IMG/VR virus record: IMGVR_UViG_3300021602_000010
Coordinates: 1-52,533 of that record
DNA: 52,533 nt
Direction: 5' to 3' (one strand)
From: a virus
Below are positions 1-8,855 of this stretch, piece after piece; positions within the stretch are counted from its first letter, which is position 1; each line of letters opens with the position of its first letter. A model generated the notes under the pieces. That model was given only the letters and a program-made list of their open reading frames with translations, had not been told where the DNA came from and made no database searches. Made by a program: the position numbers and the translations under genes.

Positions 1-561
1 ATCATGTATGTCTATCCATTTTGAAAGGTGAATACTATCTAACTTGATATTAGGAATAAAATTTAAAAACTTTTTAAAAGTATTAAGTGTCCCGATATAC
101 AACACATCAGTAGTTAATTTAGTATCTGCTATTTTCCAGTTATTAGTAATTGTATGTATAATATTATCATACTTAACATTATCTACAATATGATTTACCA
201 AATCATATGACGGAAATAATGTAAAAATTAAATCCGGTCTTATAACAATAACAATATCATACTCAATGTTTTCAGCTACTACCTCAATGAGACCTCGTAT
301 TTTGTAAAGATATAGATGTATTCCACATGCTTCCGTCGTTGGTAAATCTTCAATTATTATTTTTTTAAAGTTCAATGATTTTTCAAGACTATCCCTATCA
401 ACAACTTCAGTTATTTTTTCATTATTGACGGGGTCGTCTTTGATACTTGTACTCCAAGTAGACATATAGATATCTAGATTGGGGATGTTTAAAAAGGGCC
501 AAAAGTTTTTAGCTATATTGAATTCTCGTAATTCACCTGCAATTAATAAAGCAATCTTCAT
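1..561 (-). CDS. Partial glycosyltransferase-like protein, C-terminus beyond the left edge
   Basis: An ATG at 561 opens a frame that runs without a stop for 187 codons to base 1, so the 3' end is missing. The start (MKIALLIAGELREF) resembles that of the 261-residue protein at 2496-3281 (MKIAICLSGQFRTG). Both also carry a Y-D-hydrophobic stretch ending in R-x-D (here R108-P-D110; there R127-Y-D129), which could serve as the DxD-like nucleotide-sugar/metal site of a GT-A fold. The ATG follows the stop of the upstream radical SAM gene by three bases (TAA at 565-567), so the two are translationally coupled. Family assignment rests on the paralogy and the general look of small phage glycosyltransferases. 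Substrate unknown. The region is strongly A+T-rich. Confidence 0.6.
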   Translation of the reverse strand, partial: MKIALLIAGELREFNIAKNFWPFLNIPNLDIYMSTWSTSIKDDPVNNEKITEVVDRDSLEKSLNFKKIIIEDLPTTEACGIHLYLYKIRGLIEVVAENIEYDIVIVIRPDLIFTLFPSYDLVNHIVDNVKYDNIIHTITNNWKIADTKLTTDVLYIGTLNTFKKFLNFIPNIKLDSIHLSKWIDIHD

Positions 562-564
562 ATA

Positions 565-1770
565 TTATTCGAAACTATGTATGTATAATCTATCTAATTC
601 ATTACTATCGGTTCCGCACATTTCCGCACAGTATGCCATTTTCCCATGTCTTATTGATTCTTTATCCCAAGACTTGGTAAATAATTCTTCTAATATACCT
701 GACTCGATAATGGTAAGTAAGTCACGTGAATTAAGGTCTAATTCTTTTATTTTAGCATTGACTTTATTTTTTATTTGTCTTACCTGAAAACTATCTATTC
801 CACTATCAAATTGTGTTCCAACATAACAACAAGGTAACAGTATTCCCTCAGCATTTACATAAATTTCTGAAAAATCATCATAAAGACTTTTACATTTAAT
901 ATTCTTTTTATTCAATGTTTCTTCATAGGTTCCCAACTCAACAGCCTCAATAGTTTCATCAAACTGATCTACTTTATTTTTTAATCTTGGGAAAAATTTT
1001 AATTTCTTAGCTTCATTAAGTTCAGTAACATCTATATTATAATCTCGGTCTTTGAATTCTAATCTTGAGCTAGAAATATGATATTGTTCCTGAGTAGGGG
1101 GCAATATCTTATATTGTGTTATTCCGTTTTTATCAAATGCCATTCTTGGTTTCAAATTGTTGTTTATTGGATCATCAAAGCCAAAAGCTCGTTTAGGCAA
1201 AAACAATTTAAATCCCATATCATATGCTAGTTTTTTTGCTTCTGATATTTGATGTTCATTATGCCTAAATACTAAGAACTCCCATGTGGCATTTCCGCCA
1301 GCACTAATAAAAGTTTTTACGTTAGTTATCAGAGTATTCCAATCAACATTTCTTCTATATAAATGATTGGTATCTTCCAACCCATCAATTGAAAATACCA
1401 ACCTCATGTTATTGTGTTTAAATAACTTACCCATATTTGTCCAAAACTCAGCATTCCTAATTCCACCGTTTGTATGTACAGTTTGATTACAGTTTGAATT
1501 TAGTTTATGTACATATTCAAATATGTCAAAGCAGTCTTTGGCCATTAATGGATCACCCATTGTGCCACAATATAATATTCTAGTAAATTCTTTTATACTA
1601 TCAACAGTGAAATAATTTTTAAATTTATCTAATGTGATTTGTGTTAGTTTTAAATCCGGTCGTACTACATCAGTGCCTTCATAAAATCTAGGGCACATTG
1701 GACAGGCAGCATTACAGAATGTTGAGAGTTCTATGTGCAATAATTTTGGTGTTAATTGTTTCCAGGTCAT
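565..1770 (-). CDS. Radical SAM protein with C-terminal twitch/SPASM-like cysteines
   Basis: 401 residues. The radical SAM [4Fe-4S] motif CX3CX2C is at C19, C23 and C26, just after a first beta strand (LLHIELSTFC). This is the usual place for the cluster that cleaves S-adenosylmethionine to a 5'-deoxyadenosyl radical. The C-terminal quarter has further cysteines (an isolated CK, then LPCCYVG after a GILLP strand, then CAEMC), the layout of an auxiliary-cluster twitch or SPASM domain. Such enzymes usually modify peptides or sugars; the substrate here cannot be read. The stop codon is directly followed by the next gene of the operon, and the start ATG abuts the stop of the SGNH gene (TAA-ATG at 1771). 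It is not a close copy of the two radical SAM genes at 3904-6793, which carry their extra cysteines at the N-terminus. Confidence 0.85.
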   Translation of the reverse strand: MTWKQLTPKLLHIELSTFCNAACPMCPRFYEGTDVVRPDLKLTQITLDKFKNYFTVDSIKEFTRILYCGTMGDPLMAKDCFDIFEYVHKLNSNCNQTVHTNGGIRNAEFWTNMGKLFKHNNMRLVFSIDGLEDTNHLYRRNVDWNTLITNVKTFISAGGNATWEFLVFRHNEHQISEAKKLAYDMGFKLFLPKRAFGFDDPINNNLKPRMAFDKNGITQYKILPPTQEQYHISSSRLEFKDRDYNIDVTELNEAKKLKFFPRLKNKVDQFDETIEAVELGTYEETLNKKNIKCKSLYDDFSEIYVNAEGILLPCCYVGTQFDSGIDSFQVRQIKNKVNAKIKELDLNSRDLLTIIESGILEELFTKSWDKESIRHGKMAYCAEMCGTDSNELDRLYIHSFE

Positions 1771-2499
1771 TTATAAATCCATATTCTGTAACAGGTCATT
1801 TTTTTCAATATATTCTAATAAGAAACGGGCCCATTGTTGATGACCTTCTTCTAATGGGTGATTATTAGGGCCGACACTTAATGAGTTATTTAATACAAAT
1901 CCCATAAATGATTCTTCTCTATAAATTCTAGGAGTATCATATAATAACAACTTTTGCTCTGGATTTATATGAGTAGCTTCAATATCTTTTTCCCATGATG
2001 ATAACATTGAATAGGTGATCAAATATGGTATTTTTAATTGCCTTAGGAAATTTTGAATTCCTAAAGTAATCATAAAATTATATGTATATATCGCACAATC
2101 ATGGCTAAAATCTTTAGTTAAAATTTCCCATAACTTATTCATATGTACATAGCCGTTTGGTGGAGCAGGTTGGTGATGCGCCATGAACAGCATGTAGTTT
2201 CCGTGATTATCACAAAATTCTCTCCTAATAGCAGAACTTAATGTTACTGTACAAAAAATTTCTTCAGGTTTGTATGTTGTTAATAATTTTGGAATATCGG
2301 TAATTAAACATCTATACACACGTTCGTTACTTCCGCCTTGCATGGAGTTATTCTGGTATTCTTCAATTTTTAACTTATCAGTTATTATACTAGAATAGCA
2401 ATGTTTTCTTCGGTAATCATCAAAAACGCTATGGTGTGCAGTTCCCAATTCTGCCCCGAACCCATAACTGTCTCCGTTAGCATATAAAAATTTAATCAT
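1771..2499 (-). CDS. SGNH/GDSL-hydrolase-like protein
   Basis: 242 residues. It begins MIKFLYANGDSYGFG, which places a block-I GDS (G9-D10-S11, nucleophile Ser11) after the first strand. A block-III-like GGSN lies at 55-58 and a C-terminal N-H-P-L-E-E-G-H (H214, H220) could supply the catalytic His of block V. This order is that of SGNH hydrolases, which in phages and surface-polysaccharide loci often add or remove acetyl groups on sugars. The block-V Asp is not obvious, so activity is not assured. It overlaps the upstream gene by ATGA (2496-2499). Placement among transferase and radical SAM genes fits a glycan-modifying esterase; this is inference. Confidence 0.65.
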   Translation of the reverse strand: MIKFLYANGDSYGFGAELGTAHHSVFDDYRRKHCYSSIITDKLKIEEYQNNSMQGGSNERVYRCLITDIPKLLTTYKPEEIFCTVTLSSAIRREFCDNHGNYMLFMAHHQPAPPNGYVHMNKLWEILTKDFSHDCAIYTYNFMITLGIQNFLRQLKIPYLITYSMLSSWEKDIEATHINPEQKLLLYDTPRIYREESFMGFVLNNSLSVGPNNHPLEEGHQQWARFLLEYIEKNDLLQNMDL

Positions 2500-3281
2500 T
2501 TATACATCTCTCTATTTAACTCACTTAACCTATGATAGTCTTTAACCACATCTAGTCCTATTCCTGCATGTCTATAAATTACTTCCTGCATTCCTGCACT
2601 AGAAATACGCATATTATGTTTGGCAGAAAATTCGGACATTAAACAGCCAGGGCCCGGGCTATCAAAATCATATATGTTTACACCCAAATTTCTATAGTTC
2701 AGGTATCTATATAGATCACACATGATATCCATGGCAGTAGTATTGCCATAGAAAAAAGTATCAGATACATTAATCCTGCTATATTCCATATTCATTCTAT
2801 TGCTGCCATTGGTAAAAATTTCTAAATGGTCAGTCAATGGTTCATATTGGAGTTGAGAGATTGGATTAAAAGTTGATTCCGGGTAATAAACAAAATCATA
2901 TCGTGTTTTTACTACAAGATCATATTTGAAATTATTTTCAACTTCATATTCTTTCTTTAACCAATTTGCCATCATAAGGCTGTAGAACAATTCACTCCAA
3001 GGACCAACGTATTTTGCATCCTTGTGTGAATTTTCTTCTATGACTATTTTTTTTGGTTTTAATAATTCTTGAAGTGTAGATTCAATATAGTCTTTGTCAA
3101 ATTTACTATCAATAGTGTCTAATGATTTTCTATGCCTGTCAGGCGTAGCTAATCTCAGATTATTGTCTTGCCATGAATGACAAAAATAATCACAGTCGTG
3201 TCCTTGAAAAAAATTTAAAAGGGACGGCAAGGCATACTCACCTGTTCTGAACTGTCCTGATAAACAAATTGCTATTTTCAT
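2496..3281 (-). CDS. Glycosyltransferase-like protein (MKIAICLSGQ family)
   Basis: 261 residues. The N-terminus MKIAICLSGQFRTG is a Rossmann-type strand-loop. At 120-130 the sequence KYDLVVKTRYDF places an R-x-D after a hydrophobic strand, in the position of the DxD of GT-A glycosyltransferases. The same two signatures occur in the partial gene at 1-561, so these are paralogues. No transmembrane segment or signal peptide is visible, so it is probably cytoplasmic. It overlaps both neighbours by ATGA (2496-2499 and 3278-3281). Function is inferred only from the family appearance and the locus. Confidence 0.6.
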   Translation of the reverse strand: MKIAICLSGQFRTGEYALPSLLNFFQGHDCDYFCHSWQDNNLRLATPDRHRKSLDTIDSKFDKDYIESTLQELLKPKKIVIEENSHKDAKYVGPWSELFYSLMMANWLKKEYEVENNFKYDLVVKTRYDFVYYPESTFNPISQLQYEPLTDHLEIFTNGSNRMNMEYSRINVSDTFFYGNTTAMDIMCDLYRYLNYRNLGVNIYDFDSPGPGCLMSEFSAKHNMRISSAGMQEVIYRHAGIGLDVVKDYHRLSELNREMYK

Positions 3282-3889
3282 TCTGTAATTTCTTTAAATT
3301 TATATATTCCCGGAATCATTTGTATAGCACAATATGTCTTTAAATTTAATGTTTTTAAATAATAATAAAATGCATGGCCCGGTGTTCTATCACCAAAAGC
3401 TTTATCATCAGATGCCAATTTTTCAATTTTTTCTTTAACGTTTACAAAATTTGAAGCTAAATCAAATATTCTTGACATACAATAAAACCCTGAGTTATCA
3501 ATTGAAGTTTTCCAGCTACTTTTATTAAAGAATCCTGAAAAGTAATGTAGAGAAAAGTCAGCACATTTAATATTATTAAATTTTAAATTCTCAATTGATG
3601 AGGTAATGTTTCCCACGTTAATTGCAATTACATAATGAAATTCTTTTTTACTATCTATTTCAAATTTTCTTTTTTTAAATGCAACTTGATATAAATTATC
3701 CCAAACTGACGTATTTGTTATTTCATAAAAATATGTAACATTGATGTGAGATTTAAATTTTTCATTGCATATTTCTAAAGAATGGGATATCAGTTCTGCA
3801 TTGATATTATCTCCATATAACACTATTGCAATTTTAGAATCATAATTTAACATGCCACTAGGATTATCATAATCTATATTATAAATCAT
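3278..3889 (-). CDS. Unknown protein, possible degenerate relative of the neighbouring transferases
   Basis: 203 residues, not recognised. A strand-loop start near residue 18 (SKIAIVLYGDNINAELIS) resembles the MKIAICLSGQ start of the next gene, and the HYVIAINVG segment sits where the R-x-D stretch occurs in the paralogues, but the R-x-D itself is missing. It could therefore be a diverged, catalytically inactive paralogue or a binding protein. The frame is intact, with an ATGA overlap with the downstream gene and a 14-base A/T-rich gap to the upstream one. Base composition is very A+T-rich, like 1-3300. Confidence 0.5.
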   Translation of the reverse strand: MIYNIDYDNPSGMLNYDSKIAIVLYGDNINAELISHSLEICNEKFKSHINVTYFYEITNTSVWDNLYQVAFKKRKFEIDSKKEFHYVIAINVGNITSSIENLKFNNIKCADFSLHYFSGFFNKSSWKTSIDNSGFYCMSRIFDLASNFVNVKEKIEKLASDDKAFGDRTPGHAFYYYLKTLNLKTYCAIQMIPGIYKFKEITE

Positions 3890-3903
3890 TATATATTTTT
3901 TAT

Positions 3904-5337
3904 TTAAGGTTGGTACTCTTCCGTCTCATAATTACGAATTCCTTCATTAGTTAAGGGTTTAATTGTAAATACTTTATGAACAGTAATTGTATCATACCAT
4001 TCAGCAAGTTCTGGAAATGTTTCTATTAAGTTTTTATTTCTTCTTTCATCATACTGAGTAAAAAAACTTTTAAAATCAACAAATAATAAATTCTTATCTG
4101 TTGGGGCAAATACATGCCCACGGTCTAATACTTCAACATAATCTAGTAAGCGTTTAATCTGACTCATTTCACCTTCTACAAATAAAGGTGAATCTTTGTT
4201 CTTATCATACCATTTTTGTAATTTAGCATGAACTTGTGCTTTTATATTGTCCGGTAATGTTAGTGGGCTCATAAAACTAGGCCATCTCAACATATTCAAT
4301 GATAAGTTAGGCCTATGATGTCCATATTTGGCTTTTAATTCCATCATGTCATCAAAGAAATCAGTAATGCTGAATAGGCACAAATTATTGATAGTCATCA
4401 TTATAGTACATGCTCTAAACTTAGCATTTTCTAAGAACATAACTAAATTATTTCTCCATATATCATATTTTAAACCGTCTCTAATATATTCGGCATGAGC
4501 ACCAAAACTTTCATTACTAGTATAAAGGTCAAACTCTCTGATAGGCAATGTATGTGTTATTCCTATTAATTTTTCCATGGCCTTTTCGCTTGATCCTAAA
4601 TTACTATTAACAGCAAATCTAAGGTTAGAACAATCGCTAGCATGTAGTATATCTACAAATCTCCAAAAGTTTTGACTGACACTAGCTTCTCCACCAGTAA
4701 CTCTTATCTCATCTAAAGACTTTGATAATTCCGGCCACCAAGCAAAGAAAGCATCCATATATGGATTATTTTCTAAATGTCTTCCATTAACTTCAGCCCA
4801 ACTTCCGTCAGATTGATATGCACCGCCACCGCCTCCCGGAGCAATAAAATTTTGATAGGCTCCATTTTTTTCTACGTCTTGTGCCCAAGTTGAACTATAC
4901 CCTGCATTGCAATAGCTACAAGCAAAATTACATTGACGATCAAAACTTATTTCTAAAGTCTTTAGTGCTACATCGGCATCCCAAGGAAGGTCTTTTAATT
5001 TTCTAATATCTTCTGGTTTATAAATTTCACTTTTATAAATCCTATCACTAGGATTGTCTCTACCAATACCTTCTACTTTCCAACAGTAAGAACACTCTGC
5101 TGGCTTTTTACCCTCAAGCATCATTTTTCGCATTTGCTTTTTATGGTCAGTATTATGTATAGCAGATGGATTATTTTTAATTTGTTCAGGGTTAATAGGG
5201 TGCGGTAGCGGTAAATGACAACTCATTGTTTCTCCACTACCCAGATGTATACTTGCATTATACCATTTAGCCGCACAAAAACTAGGGCTAATAGAATTTA
5301 AATGCTTTTCTCTCCATTGAATTAAATGTTCACTCAT
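3904..5337 (-). CDS. Radical SAM protein with N-terminal twitch-like domain (copy 2)
   Basis: 477 residues from the ATG at 5337, chosen because it lies one base past the stop of the upstream gene and makes the N-terminus match its paralogue; an in-frame start at 5403 would overlap that gene by 65 bases. The radical SAM motif is CNFACSYC (C136, C140, C143). An N-terminal region of about 100 residues carries SFCAAKW, MSCH and ECSYCW (C21, C40, C82, C85), the spacing of a twitch/SPASM auxiliary domain placed before the barrel. The tandem paralogue at 5339-6793 has every one of these positions. A V-T-G-G-E motif follows, typical of the SAM-binding GGE strand. The substrate is not known; a peptide or sugar is likely for this group. 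Confidence 0.85.
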   Translation of the reverse strand: MSEHLIQWREKHLNSISPSFCAAKWYNASIHLGSGETMSCHLPLPHPINPEQIKNNPSAIHNTDHKKQMRKMMLEGKKPAECSYCWKVEGIGRDNPSDRIYKSEIYKPEDIRKLKDLPWDADVALKTLEISFDRQCNFACSYCNAGYSSTWAQDVEKNGAYQNFIAPGGGGGAYQSDGSWAEVNGRHLENNPYMDAFFAWWPELSKSLDEIRVTGGEASVSQNFWRFVDILHASDCSNLRFAVNSNLGSSEKAMEKLIGITHTLPIREFDLYTSNESFGAHAEYIRDGLKYDIWRNNLVMFLENAKFRACTIMMTINNLCLFSITDFFDDMMELKAKYGHHRPNLSLNMLRWPSFMSPLTLPDNIKAQVHAKLQKWYDKNKDSPLFVEGEMSQIKRLLDYVEVLDRGHVFAPTDKNLLFVDFKSFFTQYDERRNKNLIETFPELAEWYDTITVHKVFTIKPLTNEGIRNYETEEYQP

Positions 5338-5338
5338 G

Positions 5339-6793
5339 TCAATAAGGTCCTTGTGTTTGCCATCTGATAGTACACATTTTACATTGTGTAAAGAATTCTT
5401 CAAATTCTGGGAATGTTTCTAAGAAATTAGTGCCGCGGCGTGCATCATACTCAACTATGTATTCCGCAAACTGACCTCTTAAATGATTAAGTTTAGTTGA
5501 ATTTTTACCTAAAGAAATCATCTCATCTCTGATTACATAGAATAATCTTTCAAATCTGTTTACTTCATAATCAAAGAATCCTTTTCCACATAACGGGGGC
5601 CAATTCATTTGATGTATGTTTTTAAACATGTGTGTTACTGAATTTTCTACGTAGGGTAAAAAATCAGCAGAAGCTACCCATGGTGCTAAAAACTCAGGCC
5701 AACGTACATAAGGTACATCCAATGACACTGGGTTTTTGCGAATAGGTTGAATAGTATACTGATGTTTCATTTGAATGATATCATCCATTAACAATTTAAA
5801 ACTAGGTATGCTTAAAATATTATATGCGGCCATAACTGTAAGAAAACTATCAGGAATTTCCGAAAGAACACGATGACAATTATTCAACCATCTGTCATAG
5901 TTTAAGCCAAATCTAATATATTCTGCTTGTTTTCCGTGTGCTTCATTACTAGTATAGAGTTTAAAAGATTTAACCGCTTTTTTATCCTGAATAATTTGCA
6001 TCTTTTCAATGAACTTATTCATTAAGTCTAGTGGTACATCTAAATTAGAATTGATATTAAATTCCATTTGCGGTTGAGGATTTTCAATTAGGTAATCCAA
6101 TACCCTAAATACTTGTTTACTCATTAATGGTTCACCGCCGGTAATTCGGAACACATGCAAATCTTTAACTGCATCAGGCCACCATTTCCAAAAAGCCTCA
6201 ATATATGGATTGTGTTTTGTTATGGGCATAGGCATAGTATCAGTTTTAATCAAATAGTCTAAACTATGCAATGTCATATCTTGTAACTGATATGGTCCAT
6301 GCTGTTCTATCTCTTGTCTCCATGATGAAGAATACGACGGAGAACAGTATGCACATTTAAAATTACAAGTAGTATCAAATGATACTTCTAAATAAGTTGG
6401 ATTAACATCCGCATCCCATGGTCTTTTCTTTATATCATCTAGATAGGGTCTGGCCCAGTCCTCAGCACTTTTTGTAATTCTATCACTAAAAATAATACTT
6501 TCATTAGACTTGGTTAGTGCATCTTCTGCTCTCCAGCAATAATTACATTCTTGTGGTCTCTTACCTTCTAACATCATTTTTCGTTGCTGTTTTTTAAAAT
6601 CAGTATTATGCAATGCACTCGGAGATATTACAAGCTCCTCAATTGGAATTTTATGAGGTGATGGGTGATGACAACTATGTGTTGTTCCTGCACCCAAATG
6701 CATAGATACTTGATTCCATTTTGCTAAACAAAAACTAGGACTCACTGTGTCGAGTGAGTTTTTTGTATGTTGAAATTCATTATAATTATCCAT
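5339..6793 (-). CDS. Radical SAM protein with N-terminal twitch-like domain (copy 1)
   Basis: 484 residues from the ATG at 6793, which overlaps the upstream stop as TAATG; another in-frame start two codons earlier is possible. Radical SAM motif CNFKCAYC (C143, C147, C150), followed by the GGE-type strand F-R-I-T-G-G-E-P. The N-terminal twitch-like region has SFCLAKW, HSCH and ECNYCW (C22, C41, C83, C86). It aligns along its length with the next gene: SPSFC, LHNTD, KMMLEGK, SSSW and LYTSNE are shared. This indicates tandem duplication followed by strong divergence, so the two enzymes may act on different substrates or as a pair. Expected to be cytoplasmic and oxygen-sensitive. Confidence 0.85.
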   Translation of the reverse strand: MDNYNEFQHTKNSLDTVSPSFCLAKWNQVSMHLGAGTTHSCHHPSPHKIPIEELVISPSALHNTDFKKQQRKMMLEGKRPQECNYCWRAEDALTKSNESIIFSDRITKSAEDWARPYLDDIKKRPWDADVNPTYLEVSFDTTCNFKCAYCSPSYSSSWRQEIEQHGPYQLQDMTLHSLDYLIKTDTMPMPITKHNPYIEAFWKWWPDAVKDLHVFRITGGEPLMSKQVFRVLDYLIENPQPQMEFNINSNLDVPLDLMNKFIEKMQIIQDKKAVKSFKLYTSNEAHGKQAEYIRFGLNYDRWLNNCHRVLSEIPDSFLTVMAAYNILSIPSFKLLMDDIIQMKHQYTIQPIRKNPVSLDVPYVRWPEFLAPWVASADFLPYVENSVTHMFKNIHQMNWPPLCGKGFFDYEVNRFERLFYVIRDEMISLGKNSTKLNHLRGQFAEYIVEYDARRGTNFLETFPEFEEFFTQCKMCTIRWQTQGPY

Positions 6794-7743
6794 TACCAAC
6801 CTTCAATCTTTCTGATTACATCCATCTCTTTTACTAATGGACCTATGTTATACTTATCTGCATTATAATGTCTCTTAAAGAATTTACTTTGTTCAGTGTT
6901 TAATGTACACATTGGTAGTCCAAGTTTATTATTCAATGTCGTTCCCAAAAGTTCTGATTCAGTTGCAGGGTCTCTATGCTCATGTTCTTCCCAAAGAACT
7001 GTATAATTATCAAACCATTGTACGTTAGCAGGATCCCATTCAGTAAGCATAGTCATGTATGTACCAAGTCGTGCTCCATATATGGCCCATATACCATTTT
7101 CAACATCACTACCTACATTATGCCATATAGTTAAATTATTTAAGTTTCGACTTGCAACAGTTTCTTTAAATACATCCACTGTAGGTTTTGATCCACGGTC
7201 AAGAACCATTTTTACTCCTTCTCGGAATCCAGCTCGCCACGCTTGAAACGGAGTATAATTAGGATAAGTAGTAGAGTAGCAATCATGCATTGCCCAGTAT
7301 AAGTTATCTTTGCTGTCTAAACAAAAGTCAGCTATACGTGAAATATCCCCGTCAGTTTGATGCTCATGTGTTTTCATTTCACGCACATAAGTTTTTGTCC
7401 AAGAACTCATTCCACCATTGCCATAGCGTAATCCATTAATATTATTGATAGCTTTCCAACGATATTGCGCTAGTTTATAATTATCATCTTTTCCAGTGAA
7501 GTCAAGTTGGATGTTGAAGAAGGATTCTTCAGGCATGTTGTCACCGTCGATCAGAATAAAACGTTCTGTGTCACTTGCTTCACCTGCGGCTTTATGTGCG
7601 GCATCTGAACCTTTAACGTTGTCAACTCGTTTTGCCCAAGGAACCATGTTCTTTATTTTCAGCCAGAATTCTTCTTTTTGCGGTTCATCATAGCTTAGAT
7701 ATACGCAAGCTAAATCAGCCACATCAATTATATCAGAGTTCAT
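6793..7743 (-). CDS. GT-A-like glycosyltransferase
   Basis: 316 residues. A hydrophobic strand runs into FILIDGDNMP, giving a classic DxD (D66-G-D68) that would bind the metal and nucleotide sugar. The upstream part (N-term to GEASDTERF) fits the nucleotide-binding half of a GT-A fold. The C-terminal half has many Trp/Tyr residues (WRAGFREG, WAIYGARLG), common in acceptor-binding regions. Donor and acceptor are not identifiable. The stop overlaps the next ATG (TAATG) and the start overlaps the upstream small gene by 11 bases, so it belongs to the same operon. Confidence 0.7.
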   Translation of the reverse strand: MNSDIIDVADLACVYLSYDEPQKEEFWLKIKNMVPWAKRVDNVKGSDAAHKAAGEASDTERFILIDGDNMPEESFFNIQLDFTGKDDNYKLAQYRWKAINNINGLRYGNGGMSSWTKTYVREMKTHEHQTDGDISRIADFCLDSKDNLYWAMHDCYSTTYPNYTPFQAWRAGFREGVKMVLDRGSKPTVDVFKETVASRNLNNLTIWHNVGSDVENGIWAIYGARLGTYMTMLTEWDPANVQWFDNYTVLWEEHEHRDPATESELLGTTLNNKLGLPMCTLNTEQSKFFKRHYNADKYNIGPLVKEMDVIRKIEGW

Positions 7744-8080
7744 ACGTGTTTAGTTTCCATGTCATTGTTTCTCCTTGATAGTCATCATCGACCACAATAT
7801 TAAAATCTTCTGCTGCACACCGAATACCCGGACCCGGAACTAATCTGGAGACGACAACTGCTGAGATGCCCTCTACTAGTTTACCATTGACCACTCGCAG
7901 ATCAGGGCGACTTTGGGCAAAAGTTGAGGCATCCACAATGACGAAGTTACCGGGCAACGTGGTGTCACACGTATAACAAATCACCTTACCGACTTCGTCG
8001 TAGTATAAACGAAACTCAGGCTTGACCAGTTTAGGTGCCTCCCAGATTAGAGTAAAGTTTTTATCGTCCATATGCATCAC
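7733..8080 (-). CDS. Small phage protein of unknown function
   Basis: 115 residues, not recognised as a named family. The sequence is acidic and beta-rich (FRLYYDEVGKVICYTCD, GNFVIVDAS, LRVVNGKLV), with no catalytic motif, signal peptide or membrane segment. It overlaps the upstream GT8-like gene by 20 bases and the downstream one by 11, so it is embedded in the glycosyltransferase block. The start could also be the ATG at 8071. It might be a small accessory or substrate protein; nothing in the sequence decides this. Confidence 0.6.
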   Translation of the reverse strand: MMHMDDKNFTLIWEAPKLVKPEFRLYYDEVGKVICYTCDTTLPGNFVIVDASTFAQSRPDLRVVNGKLVEGISAVVVSRLVPGPGIRCAAEDFNIVVDDDYQGETMTWKLNTYEL

Positions 8081-8855
8081 TTATTGTATCAGAAAACGAT
8101 TTCAAATGATAGTGAAACGGGTATGATTGGACATATGAATTGACGCGCATCGGACGAAACTCAGTCACTAACACCTTAGTCCAGTCTTCGTGTGGCAGAC
8201 CGTTAACGTATTGCTTCATATGAACCATGCTCATTTCCGTGAAAGTTGGCAACATTGTTTTCTCCATACCCATTATGTGGCAGGCGATGGCGTATACCCA
8301 ATCAGTAGTGGCTTCTTCTTGTGAGGAACATTTCATCAAGGCACGATAGTCCGCCCAGTTTTCAAATATATCACGCACAATTTCAAAGAACTGCTTGGCC
8401 ACATCTGACTTTTTGAAGTATGTTATGGAGTTATACGCATCAGGTAGTTTATTATCATAGATGAATCGCCTATAAACTCTACAATCTGATATCTCTCCTT
8501 TAAAGTTTCTTATGACGGAACTCACTACCAGATCACGCGCACATAAAACGTCCCACCAGTATTCAATGGATTGTGGGATAATCATGTCAGCTTCAAGTTT
8601 GATTGTGTGATCATATGGGCTGGCTTCATATACCTGCCAGTCGTTAATGAGTTTCCATGTGCTCTTTGGGGCAAGATCACCATACGGCAATGGTACCACG
8701 TTATCAAACATTTCATCAGATTCGGCATGGTCAGATATGAGCGTAATGGATTCCTTCGGCATACAAGTACGAATTGACTTGGCCAACGTTCGGGCGCACT
8801 TCATGTAGTCAGTGCCATCGGCGTCTACTGCCAGAATAACAAAACCCCGGGTCAT
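8061..8855 (-). CDS. GT8-like glycosyltransferase (EAD variant)
   Basis: 264 residues. It starts MTRGFVILAVDADG, a nucleotide-sugar-binding strand, and has HTIKLEADMIIP at 83-94. Here E88-A-D90 stands in place of the DxD of GT-A/GT8 enzymes. It is a paralogue of the next upstream gene (8852-9649): MxRGxxxxA start, a Y-D-x-T-I-x-L-(E/D)-x-D strand and similar length. Replacement of the first Asp by Glu is tolerated in some transferases but could change metal use. ATGA overlap with the upstream gene. A role in decorating a phage or host glycan is inference. Confidence 0.7.
   Translation of the reverse strand: MTRGFVILAVDADGTDYMKCARTLAKSIRTCMPKESITLISDHAESDEMFDNVVPLPYGDLAPKSTWKLINDWQVYEASPYDHTIKLEADMIIPQSIEYWWDVLCARDLVVSSVIRNFKGEISDCRVYRRFIYDNKLPDAYNSITYFKKSDVAKQFFEIVRDIFENWADYRALMKCSSQEEATTDWVYAIACHIMGMEKTMLPTFTEMSMVHMKQYVNGLPHEDWTKVLVTEFRPMRVNSYVQSYPFHYHLKSFSDTISDAYGR

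Noticed and set aside
479-787. 102-codon plus-strand frame opposite the left-end genes
   Set aside because: It is the shadow of two coupled minus-strand genes with clear motifs.
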